Positions 35,979 through 43,724 of a stretch of 64,000 bases of DNA are shown here, piece by piece. Position 1 is the stretch's first letter, and every line of letters starts with the position of its first letter. This DNA comes from Natronobeatus ordinarius (lineage in GTDB: Archaea; Halobacteriota; Halobacteria; Halobacteriales; Natrialbaceae). Both the position numbers and the translations under genes were made by a program. The stretch spans positions 1,364,001 to 1,428,000 of the forward strand of contig NZ_CP101456.1 in assembly GCF_024362485.1 (NCBI RefSeq), read 5' to 3'. The notes under the pieces are model-generated. The model ran no database searches. It saw only the letters and a list, made by a program, of their open reading frames with translations, and had not been told where the DNA came from.

Positions 35979-37727
35979 ATGGAACTGAGAGTGACCGAAT
36001 CCACGACGGACGAGGAGGCACAGGCGATCGCGGAGGCGCTTGCGTCGCACTTCGACGACGACGTCGAGCTCTACGCGGGTGACGGCGACGAGCCGGTCGC
36101 GAGCGCGTCGGCACCCGCGAGCGCGGGCGTGGCGTCCGCTAGCAACGGCGCCGGCAGCCGACCGAGCCCCGCCGACGACGACCTCGGGCCGACCGAACGC
36201 GAGGAGCTGCTGTGGACGGAGATCGAGGAGATCCTCGAGGGCGGCCCCGAGAAGTACAAAGCGCGCCTAGGCGAGCAGGGCAAGCTGTTCGTCCGCGACC
36301 GGCTCGATCTCTGGTTCGGCGAAGAGGGGCTCAAATTCGAAGACGGGAAGTTCGCTCACTTCGACGCCGAGGATCGGCTGCCTGCGGACGGCCTTCTGAC
36401 CGGTGCTGCGGAGTTCGAGGGCCGGGACGTCCACTTCATGGCCAACGACTTCTCCGTGAAGGCGGGGTCGATGGCCAAGCGCGGGGTCGAAAAATTCCTG
36501 CGGATGCAACAGCGGGCGCTCAAAACGGGCAAGCCCGTGCTGTACCTGATGGACTCCTCGGGCGGGCGGATCGACCAGCAGACGGGCTTCTTCGCCAACC
36601 GCGAGGGCATCGGGAAGTACTACTACAACCACTCGATGCTCTCGGGTCGCGTCCCCCAGATCTGCGTCCTCTACGGGCCGTGTATCGCCGGGGCCGCCTA
36701 CACGCCCGTCTTCGCCGACTTCACGATCATGGTCCGGGACATGTCCGCGATGGCGATCGCCAGCCCGCGGATGGTCCAGATGGTCACCGGCGAGGACATC
36801 TCGATGGACGACCTCGGCGGCCCCGACGTGCACGCCCAGCATTCGGGCAGCGCGGACCTCGTCGCCGAGGACGAAGAACACGCCCGCGAACTGGTCGCGA
36901 AGCTCATCGGCTATCTGCCCGACAACTGCGACGAGAAGCCCCCACGGACAGAGGGACGCGCCCCGCGGCTCTCCCCCGAGGGCATCGACGGCGTCATCCC
37001 CCAGGAGCCCAATCGCGGCTACGACATGTTCGACGTGATCGAGCGCGTCGTCGACGCCGACTCGGTGCTCGAGCTCCGTCCCGAGTACGGGAAAGAGATC
37101 GTCACGGCCTTCGCTCGCATCGACGGCCGACCGATCGGCATCGTCGCCAACCAGCCCAACCACCGGGCGGGCGCGATCTTCCCCGACGCCGCCGAGAAGG
37201 CCGCCCAGTTCATCTGGACCTGTGACGCCTACGGGATCCCCCTGCTCTACCTCTGTGACACGCCCGGCTTCATGGCCGGCTCGCAGGTCGAGAAAGACGG
37301 GATCCTAGAGCAGGGCAAGAAGATGATCTACGCGACCTCGAGCGCGACGGTCCCGAAACAGTCCGTCGTCGTGCGCAAGGCCTACGGCGCGGGCATCTAC
37401 GCCATGTCGGGGCCGGCGTACGATCCCGAGAGCATCATCGGGCTTCCGTCGGGAGAGATCGCCATCATGGGCCCCGAGGCGGCGATCAACGCCGTCTACG
37501 CGAACAAGCTGGCGGCGATCGAGGACGACGACGAGCGCGCGCAGATGGAACAGGAGTTACGCGAGGAGTACCGCGAGGACATCGACGTCCACCGGATGGC
37601 CAGCGAGGTCGTCATCGACGAGATCGTTCCCCCGAGCACCCTGCGCGAGGAGCTCGAGGCCCGCTTTGCGTTCTACGAGACCGTCGAGAAACAGCTGCCG
37701 AACAAGAAACACGGCACGATCCTCTGA
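35979..37727 (+). CDS. acyl-CoA carboxylase carboxyltransferase subunit with extra N-terminal domain
   Basis: A 582-residue carboxyltransferase of the crotonase-like beta family. The body (from about residue 75) has MDSSGGRIDQQTGFFANREG for the first oxyanion hole, YGPCIAGAAYTPVFADF, and the second CoA-binding half with DTPGFMAGSQVEKDG and RKAYGAGIYAMSG. The first ~38 residues (MELRVTESTTDEEAQAIAEA) form a separate short domain joined by an Ala/Ser linker, similar to the small epsilon/PccX helper subunits of actinobacterial and haloarchaeal acyl-CoA carboxylases. It lies 4 bases after the biotin subunit gene. Its acyl-CoA substrate is not determined. Confidence 0.9.
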   Translation: MELRVTESTTDEEAQAIAEALASHFDDDVELYAGDGDEPVASASAPASAGVASASNGAGSRPSPADDDLGPTEREELLWTEIEEILEGGPEKYKARLGEQGKLFVRDRLDLWFGEEGLKFEDGKFAHFDAEDRLPADGLLTGAAEFEGRDVHFMANDFSVKAGSMAKRGVEKFLRMQQRALKTGKPVLYLMDSSGGRIDQQTGFFANREGIGKYYYNHSMLSGRVPQICVLYGPCIAGAAYTPVFADFTIMVRDMSAMAIASPRMVQMVTGEDISMDDLGGPDVHAQHSGSADLVAEDEEHARELVAKLIGYLPDNCDEKPPRTEGRAPRLSPEGIDGVIPQEPNRGYDMFDVIERVVDADSVLELRPEYGKEIVTAFARIDGRPIGIVANQPNHRAGAIFPDAAEKAAQFIWTCDAYGIPLLYLCDTPGFMAGSQVEKDGILEQGKKMIYATSSATVPKQSVVVRKAYGAGIYAMSGPAYDPESIIGLPSGEIAIMGPEAAINAVYANKLAAIEDDDERAQMEQELREEYREDIDVHRMASEVVIDEIVPPSTLREELEARFAFYETVEKQLPNKKHGTIL

Positions 37728-37729
37728 CC

Positions 37730-38194
37730 ATGCCGGGGCTGTACTACGAAGAGTTTACGGTCGGCGAAACGATCGAGCACGAGCGCCGTCGCACGATCTC
37801 GGAGAGCGACAACCAGCGCTTCTGTGATATGACGATGAACCAGCAGCCGCTGCACTTAGACGCCGAGTTTGCGGCCGAGACGCCCTTCGGCGAGCGGCTG
37901 GTCAACGGCATCTACACGATGGCGCTGGCCGTCGGCATCACCATCCCGGAGACGACCGACGGCACCATCGTCGCCAACCTCTCGTACGACAACGTCGAGC
38001 ACCCCGAGCCGGTCTTCCACGGCGACACCATCCGCGTCCAGTCGACCGTGACTGACAAACGCGAGACGAGCGACGGCGAGCGCGGCGTCGTCACGATGCG
38101 CGTCGAGGTGTTCAAGATGAACGAGCCGGACGAACCGCTCGTCTGTTCGTTCGAGCGGACCGTCCTCTCGCTGAAGCGGCCGAACGGGGACTGA
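37730..38194 (+). CDS. MaoC-family acyl-CoA hydratase
   Basis: A 154-residue single hot-dog MaoC-like protein. The hydratase motif region reads ISESDNQRFCDMTMNQQPLHLDAEFA, with the Asp and His of the usual D-x(4)-H pattern visible as NQQPLHLD (the Asp is replaced by Gln-Gln), and GERLVNGIYTMAL follows. It starts 2 bases after the carboxyltransferase stop. In the operon it would hydrate the enoyl-CoA made after carboxylation, as in methylglutaconyl-CoA hydration, or act in another CoA pathway. The active-site change deserves checking. Confidence 0.85.
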   Translation: MPGLYYEEFTVGETIEHERRRTISESDNQRFCDMTMNQQPLHLDAEFAAETPFGERLVNGIYTMALAVGITIPETTDGTIVANLSYDNVEHPEPVFHGDTIRVQSTVTDKRETSDGERGVVTMRVEVFKMNEPDEPLVCSFERTVLSLKRPNGD

Positions 38195-38233
38195 GCGCGG
38201 TCGCGTCGGCGGTTCGGTTCGTTTTTCCGACTC

Positions 38234-38953
38234 TCACGCCTGGCGTCCGATCAGCCACCGCCAGCGCTGCTCGAGCGGCCCTTCGACGTCGGCGAGCAGC
38301 GCGCGCGCCTCTTGGACGCGTTCGTCCGGCGGGAGGGTCGGGTAGAGCCGGGCGGCGACCGCGGGAATCGAGTGAAATCGACGCAGTCGCTCGGCGGAGA
38401 CCTCGTCCGTCCAGGCGCCGGTCTCGAGGGTGAATCGACCGGCGAGTGCGGATTCGACCTCGGCTGCGGCGCTTGGCGAGCGCGAGTCGCGAGAGAGGTC
38501 CGCGAAGGCGTCCCGGCCGTCGGCGGTGGTCCAGCCCTGGGGGGCGACGGCGGCGACGACGCCGCCGGCGCGGAGGACGCGCGCGGCCTCGCTCGCGGCG
38601 CGGTCGGGGTCGGGGGTGAGAAACAGCGAGGCGGTGAAGACGACCGCGTCGAAGCTCCCGTTCCCAAAGGGCAGGTGGTCGAAGTCGGCCTGGACGCGCC
38701 GACCCGCGGGGTTTTCCCGAAGCATCGGCCAACTGATGTCGAGGGCGACGACCGCCTCAGCGAGCCCCTCGAGCCGTCGCGTGCTCGCGCCCGTGCCGGC
38801 CCCGGCGTCGAGGAGCGACTCGAGGTCGCCCGTGGCGTCGTCGACGACGGTCGCGAGCCGCTCGGCGAGTTCCGCGAACTGTCCCGTCTCGGACTCGAAC
38901 GCCTCGTAGCTGCCGACGCTCACGTCGAAGTTGCGGCGGATGGCGTCTTTCAT
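38234..38953 (-). CDS. class I SAM-dependent methyltransferase
   Basis: A 239-residue Rossmann-fold methyltransferase of BioC-like shape. It starts MKDAIRRNFDVSVGSYEAFE; the SAM motif I is LLDAGAGTGASTRRL, motif II is VVALDISWPML, and FDAVVFTASLFL is motif post-II. A GTG three codons upstream is an alternative start. It is convergent with the MaoC gene and divergent from the PaaK-like gene. The substrate is not predictable. Confidence 0.85.
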   Translation of the reverse strand: MKDAIRRNFDVSVGSYEAFESETGQFAELAERLATVVDDATGDLESLLDAGAGTGASTRRLEGLAEAVVALDISWPMLRENPAGRRVQADFDHLPFGNGSFDAVVFTASLFLTPDPDRAASEAARVLRAGGVVAAVAPQGWTTADGRDAFADLSRDSRSPSAAAEVESALAGRFTLETGAWTDEVSAERLRRFHSIPAVAARLYPTLPPDERVQEARALLADVEGPLEQRWRWLIGRQA

Positions 38954-39066
38954 CGTCCCCACACTCCCACGGAATCACGATAGTACTGCCGGCCCGGGGG
39001 CGGCGGCCGACCGTCGTACCAGGGAAACGACTGGTTTTATGTGAACGTTAGGCATAGTTTGTCGTG

Positions 39067-40230
39067 ATGTACGATAGCGAAGTGCTCGCCGATCTGCGCG
39101 ACCAGCTGGAACGCGTCTCGGCGTCCGAGCTGTACCGACAGACGTTCGAGGAGGCTGGGATCGAGCCGTCGGCGATCGAAACCTGGGAGGACTTTCAGGC
39201 CGTTCCGTTCACGACCGCCGACGACCTGAAAGCCGACCTCGAGGCGAACCCGCCCGAAGGATCGCTCTCGCCGCGAGGAGCCATGCTCTCGTTTTCCCCG
39301 CTGGGCGACGACCTCGCGCCGATGTTCGATACGAAAGCCGACCTCGAGTACGAGGCCGAAGCCAACGCCGCGGTCTTCGAGCGGATGGGAATCGAAGAGG
39401 GCGACCGCGTGCTCAACACCTTCGGCTACGAGCTGTTCGGCACCGGCTACCTGATCCAGCGGGGACTCGAGGAGCTCGGCGCCGAGGTGATCCCCGCGGG
39501 GCCGGGAGAATCAGCGCAGGCGGCGGAGACGATCTCGACGTACGGCGTCGACGCGCTGATCGGCAACCCGAGTTTCGCGCTGAAGGTCGCGGAAGCCGGC
39601 GGGGAGGTCGACGTCTTCGTCGGCGCCGGCGAGCCGTTCACGTCGATTCCGGGCTACCGCGAGGAGGTCAAAGCGGCGCTGAGCTGTGAGACGGCGGTCG
39701 ACTACTTCGGCACCCGACACGTGTTACCGATCGCCGCCGAAACGAGCGAGGAAGACGGGCTTCACGTGGTGGACGAGTACGCCATCGTCGAACTCGTCGA
39801 CCCGGACACCGGCGAGTCCCTGCCGCCGGGCGAGCGCGGCGAGGTGGTCGTCACTCACCGCCGGAAGGAGGGCTTCCCGCTCGTGCGCTACCGGACCGGT
39901 GACCTGGCCGAACTCGAGGCACGCGACGGCGAACTCGTGTTACCCGACGGCGTCATCGGGCGGACCGACGAGCGCCTGAAGGTCAAAGGCGTCAAGCTCT
40001 ACCCCGAGTCGATCCCGGCGGTCCTCGCGGCGTTCGACGGGCTCACGGGCGAGTTCCGCCTCGAAGTGTCCAGACCCGAGTCGACCGACTACCTGAAAGT
40101 CGTCTGCGAGGGCGAGGCCGACGAGGACGAACTCGCCGCCGCGCTCGCGGACCGAATCCTGATCTCGCCGAACGAACTCGCGTTCGTCGACGAACTCGAG
40201 GAGACGGGCGTCGTCGACGAGCGGTACTGA
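39067..40230 (+). CDS. PaaK-like adenylate-forming ligase lacking the standard P-loop
   Basis: A 387-residue protein of the phenylacetate-CoA ligase group. The later core motifs are present: YFGTRHVLPIA (A5), VRYRTGDLAEL (A7), and GRTDERLKVKGVKLYPESIP (A8 with start of the C-domain). But where the Ser/Thr/Gly-rich P-loop SSGTTGxP should sit, at about residue 75-90, the sequence reads MLSFSPLGDDLAPMFDTKAD, with no Gly-Thr-Thr-Gly. ATP use may be altered or lost. A TATA-like TTTTATGT at 39033-39040, 27 bases before the ATG, supports the start. It probably belongs to the surrounding acyl-CoA island. Confidence 0.75.
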   Translation: MYDSEVLADLRDQLERVSASELYRQTFEEAGIEPSAIETWEDFQAVPFTTADDLKADLEANPPEGSLSPRGAMLSFSPLGDDLAPMFDTKADLEYEAEANAAVFERMGIEEGDRVLNTFGYELFGTGYLIQRGLEELGAEVIPAGPGESAQAAETISTYGVDALIGNPSFALKVAEAGGEVDVFVGAGEPFTSIPGYREEVKAALSCETAVDYFGTRHVLPIAAETSEEDGLHVVDEYAIVELVDPDTGESLPPGERGEVVVTHRRKEGFPLVRYRTGDLAELEARDGELVLPDGVIGRTDERLKVKGVKLYPESIPAVLAAFDGLTGEFRLEVSRPESTDYLKVVCEGEADEDELAAALADRILISPNELAFVDELEETGVVDERY

Positions 40231-40252
40231 CAGCCCCGGATCGAGTACGGCC

Positions 40253-41137
40253 TCAGGCGTCGAGACCCAGGTAGTCGGCTGCCGTCCGGTAGAAGAGATC
40301 CCGAAACGTCTCCTCGGGGAGGTCGCGCTCGAGTAAGCCGACCCGTTCTTCGCGGTACGGATACGGAACGTTCGGGAAGTCAGAGCCGTACATGATCGAC
40401 TCCGAGAGCTCGACGAACGTCTCGTCGGGAATCGACGTCGGATCGAACCCCATGGTCTCCACGGCCTGCGTCGACATCGCGAACGTCGTGTCGAGGTAGA
40501 CGTTCTCGTGGTCGCGGGCGAGCTCGAGGAAGCGATCGACCTCGTAGGTACCCATGTGCGCACAGCAGACGCGCAGCTCGGGGTAGGAGTCGATCAGCGC
40601 CTCGAAGGCCTCGGCGCCGACGTACGGGCTGTCCTCGAACATCGGGGCGGTCCCACCGTGGAGCGTCACCGGATACTCGAACTCGGCGACGACCTCGAGG
40701 GCGGGTTCGATCCGCGGATCGGCGGGGGCACACTCCTGGACGGGGCAGTGGATCTTCAGGCCCCGGGCGCCGGCCTCGAACGCCTCGCGGACGATCGCCC
40801 CGACTGCCTCGTCGTCGGGGTGGACGGTCGCGAACGGGAGCAGTCGCTCGGAGGCGTCGGCCTGCTCGAGCAGCCAGTCGTTCAGGTCGATCGCGAGTCC
40901 CGGCTCGTGCACGTACGGCAGGGCGACGTACGCGTCGACGCCCGCTGCCGTCAGAACGGCCTCGATTTCCTCGCGACCCGACGGGTGCACGAACGTCCAG
41001 CCGGTCTCGTCGGTGAGCGCCCGGCGAATCGCGCCGGTGAGCCGGGCTGGAAAGAGGTGCGTGTGTGCGTCGATGGCGGGTCGGAACCGCTCGCCACGAG
41101 CCGTCGATCGCTCGTCCGATGGCATCTCGCGGTTCAC
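40253..41137 (-). CDS. amidohydrolase-2 family protein (PF04909-type)
   Basis: A 294-residue TIM-barrel metal hydrolase. Zinc ligands and active-site residues are in place: His25 and His27 in IDAHTHLFP, a histidine in VTLHGGTAP, a histidine in CCAHMG, and the aspartate of MYGSDFPNVPY. The family includes hydrolases and non-oxidative decarboxylases of aromatic or cyclic acids. The GTG start at 41137 overlaps the stop of the UspA gene by 4 bases, showing coupling; ATG at 41125 is an alternative. Its place between acyl-CoA genes suggests ring or carboxylate chemistry in the same pathway. Confidence 0.85.
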   Translation of the reverse strand: MNREMPSDERSTARGERFRPAIDAHTHLFPARLTGAIRRALTDETGWTFVHPSGREEIEAVLTAAGVDAYVALPYVHEPGLAIDLNDWLLEQADASERLLPFATVHPDDEAVGAIVREAFEAGARGLKIHCPVQECAPADPRIEPALEVVAEFEYPVTLHGGTAPMFEDSPYVGAEAFEALIDSYPELRVCCAHMGTYEVDRFLELARDHENVYLDTTFAMSTQAVETMGFDPTSIPDETFVELSESIMYGSDFPNVPYPYREERVGLLERDLPEETFRDLFYRTAADYLGLDA

Positions 41138-41526
41138 TCGGAGGTGCCACAGACGAGGACCGGACGGTCGGTGCTGAGGATGACGTCCTGGGTGACGCTC
41201 CCGAAGACGGCTTTGCCGGTGGGCGAACGCTTCCGACCGGCGACGGCGATCAGCTCCGCGTCGTGTTTATCGGCTGCGTCGAGCAGTCCCGTGGCGGTGT
41301 CGCCGCTCGACTCGTCGAGCGTCACGTCGATGTTGTGTTCCTCGAGGATCTCCCGTGCCCGTCGAACTGAGCCGACCTGATCGACGGACGCTCCCTCGGG
41401 GTTCTCGTCGAACGAGTGGACGAGAACGACGTCGGTCCCGTCGGCTCCGGGAAGCGTGACGATACCGTTTGCAAGCGCTCTAGCGCGGTCGGCGTCGGTG
41501 TCGATCCCTGCGACGATCGTTGACAT
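41134..41526 (-). CDS. universal stress protein, coupled to amidohydrolase
   Basis: A 130-residue UspA-fold protein starting MSTIVAGIDTDADRARALAN. The ATP-loop region reads AGRKRSPTGKAVFGSV, where the second glycine of G-2x-G is replaced by arginine, so ATP binding may be weaker. A longer open extension up to 41622 has no UspA similarity. It comes before the amidohydrolase with overlapping start and stop. This is an unusual pairing for a stress protein and may point to a specific chaperone-like role. Confidence 0.85.
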   Translation of the reverse strand: MSTIVAGIDTDADRARALANGIVTLPGADGTDVVLVHSFDENPEGASVDQVGSVRRAREILEEHNIDVTLDESSGDTATGLLDAADKHDAELIAVAGRKRSPTGKAVFGSVTQDVILSTDRPVLVCGTSE

Positions 41527-41656
41527 ACACGTTTGGCATCGCAGGCCTGATAAATAGGTGTGTCGGCAGTGACCCTGGTGCACTCGGGCCGAACGCATCC
41601 GTGGCTCACTCACGAATCGCACGTCAGGAGTGTGACGTAGACGTCAGAAAACCGGT

Positions 41657-41678
41657 GCCTACTGTATCTTCAGTAGGC
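41657..41678 (-). terminator. hairpin terminator at the end of the liv operon
   Basis: GCCTACTG-TATCTT-CAGTAGGC is a perfect 8-bp stem with a 6-base loop. It covers the last two codons and the stop of the permease gene, and on the minus strand a TTTT run follows at about 41650. The layout fits a Rho-independent-like archaeal stop for the long operon. Confidence 0.5.
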
Positions 41679-42707
41679 GTACGGCCATTTTCTGAAATAG
41701 TCTTTTATCTGCCCTAACGCCGCGAGGAGCCCCTTCGGCTCGACGGCGAGCACGATGATGATGACGACGCCGAAGAACACCGCGTCGATCGCCGCCGCGT
41801 CGGCCGCGTAGGCAGCGATGAAGTCACGGACGCCGCGCTCGAGCAGCGAGATGACGCTGACCCCGGTGATCACGCCCCAGACGCGGCCGATGCCGCCGAG
41901 CAGTAACATCACGTAGTGCTCGAGGGTCATGTCGATCGTGTAGTGGGTCGGATCGACGAAGCCGATGTAGTAGGCAAAGAGCGCCCCGGAGACGCCGATC
42001 ATGAAGCCGCCGATGGCGTACGCGAGCAGCTTGTTCCGGAAGACGTCGATGCCGAGGACGGCCGACGAGAGGTCGTTCTCGTGGATGCCGCGGAAGGTTC
42101 GGGCGATCCCCGTCCGGCTGAGGTTCAGCGTCAGGATGGCGAAGATCGCCATCACGAAGAACGCGAGGAAGTACTGTTCGGTGCGGGAGGCGATGGTGAG
42201 CGAGTCACCGATCAGCCCGATCTCGCGGGGCATCGACTGCTGGGTGCCGCCGTGGATCACCTCGTACCGGCCTCCCATCTCGAAGAACCACTCGGCGATG
42301 AACTGCAGCGCGAGCGTCGAGATGGCGATGTAAAAGCCCTTGACGCGCCAGGAGGGCAGTCCGAAGATCACGGCGACCATGGCGGTCAGCAGGCCGCCGA
42401 GGATCATCGCGGGGATCATCCCCGCGCCGAGTTCGGTTACCACCCTGACGGCGGTGTAGGCCCCGATCGCCATGAACGCTCCCTGGGCGAGGACGATCTC
42501 GCCCGCGTACCCCAGGATGACGTGCAGTCCCAGGACGGCGATGATCATGATGTAGATCCGCGTGATCGTCGACAGCATCCCGCCACTCACCACGAACGGG
42601 ATGAGAAACGGAATAGGGAGCGCGAGCACGAACGCGATACGTTCGATCCGCCAGCGGACGAGCCCCATCCGATCCTCGTAGGAGGTGAAGTACTCACCGC
42701 AGGGCAT
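41670..42707 (-). CDS. livM: branched-chain-type ABC permease LivM
   Basis: A 345-residue LivM-family permease with eight or more helices. GYAGEIVLAQGAFMAIGAY is the characteristic GxxGxxSLGHxAF region, and SRTGIARTFRGIHENDLSSAVLGID is the conserved cytoplasmic coupling loop. A shorter start at MGLVRW (42668) is possible. It pairs with LivH to form the membrane pore of the importer. It is the last gene of the operon. LivM family members take up branched amino acids, amides, urea or carboxylic acids. Confidence 0.9.
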   Translation of the reverse strand: MPCGEYFTSYEDRMGLVRWRIERIAFVLALPIPFLIPFVVSGGMLSTITRIYIMIIAVLGLHVILGYAGEIVLAQGAFMAIGAYTAVRVVTELGAGMIPAMILGGLLTAMVAVIFGLPSWRVKGFYIAISTLALQFIAEWFFEMGGRYEVIHGGTQQSMPREIGLIGDSLTIASRTEQYFLAFFVMAIFAILTLNLSRTGIARTFRGIHENDLSSAVLGIDVFRNKLLAYAIGGFMIGVSGALFAYYIGFVDPTHYTIDMTLEHYVMLLLGGIGRVWGVITGVSVISLLERGVRDFIAAYAADAAAIDAVFFGVVIIIVLAVEPKGLLAALGQIKDYFRKWPYAY

Positions 42708-42809
42708 CGGTCACCCCTCCGTCGGTCCGATCGGTACTGGTACTCGAGGTCGGTGCCTCGGTCGCGGGTCGTGCGGTCGTGTGTAAGGTCGTGGCTCTGT
42801 TTCTCATAG

Positions 42810-43724
42810 TTACAGTCGCTCGATACGTTCGGTTCCGAATAGGCCGTACGGCATGACGAGGATGACGACGACGAGCAGTAGCATCGGCAAGACTTCACCG
42901 AAGCCGGCGCCGACGACCGGTGCGACGTAGTAGTCGCCGACCTCCTGGAGGAGGCCGACGACGATCGCGCCGATGAACGCCCCGGGGATGCTGTCGAGCC
43001 CGCCGAAGACGACGGCCGCGAAGATGAGGATGCCGACGCCGTAGATCCCGAACGACGTCCCGCCCTGGGACATCGCGAGCAGGATCCCACCCACGGAGGT
43101 GATGGCGATCGAGATCGCCCACGAGAGGACGATCGTTCGCTCGATGGAGACGCCGAGCACCATCGCCGCCTGCTGGTCGCTCGAGCACGCCCGGAGGATC
43201 GATCCCATCACGGTGTACCGGAAGAAGGCCATCAGCGCGAGGACGACCACGAGCGAGAGGGCGACGCCCAGCGCGAACGAGGCGTTGAGGTCGACGCCGA
43301 ACAGCAGCGGCACGCTCCAGTCGAACTGGAGCGTCGCCGGGTACGCCCGGCTGTCACGACCGAAGAAGAACTGGATACCGCCGGTGATGATGCCACCGAG
43401 GGCGAGCGTGACGATGATCACCGACAGCACCGGTTCGCCGATGAAGTGTCTGAAGATCACCCGCTCGAGCACGACGCCGAGCAGCAGCCCGACGACGATC
43501 GTGACGACCACTGCGAGCGCGGCTGGCAGCTCGAGGAAGATGAGCGCCGGCGGCGCCAGGATGGCGACCAGGTACGCCCCGAGCAGGGCGAACTGTCCCT
43601 GGGCGAAGTTGAGCACGCCCGTCACCTTGTAAATGAGGACGAACCCCATCGCGACCAGTGAGTAGATCGCTCCGAGACCGAGTCCCCTGACGAAGACCTC
43701 GAAGAAGGTCGCGATGTTACTCAT
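42810..43724 (-). CDS. livH: branched-chain-type ABC permease LivH
   Basis: A 304-residue LivH-family permease. The N-terminal LGLGAIYSLVAMGFVLIYKVTGVLNFAQG motif region is present in order, as is GSILRACSSDQQAAMVLGVS and FGGLDSIPGAFIGAIVVGLLQ. The ATG at 43724 overlaps the end of the acyl-CoA synthetase gene by 8 bases; a GTG at 43733 is possible. Between it and livM, 42708-42809 shows no gene. It forms the second half of the membrane channel. Confidence 0.9.
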   Translation of the reverse strand: MSNIATFFEVFVRGLGLGAIYSLVAMGFVLIYKVTGVLNFAQGQFALLGAYLVAILAPPALIFLELPAALAVVVTIVVGLLLGVVLERVIFRHFIGEPVLSVIIVTLALGGIITGGIQFFFGRDSRAYPATLQFDWSVPLLFGVDLNASFALGVALSLVVVLALMAFFRYTVMGSILRACSSDQQAAMVLGVSIERTIVLSWAISIAITSVGGILLAMSQGGTSFGIYGVGILIFAAVVFGGLDSIPGAFIGAIVVGLLQEVGDYYVAPVVGAGFGEVLPMLLLVVVILVMPYGLFGTERIERL

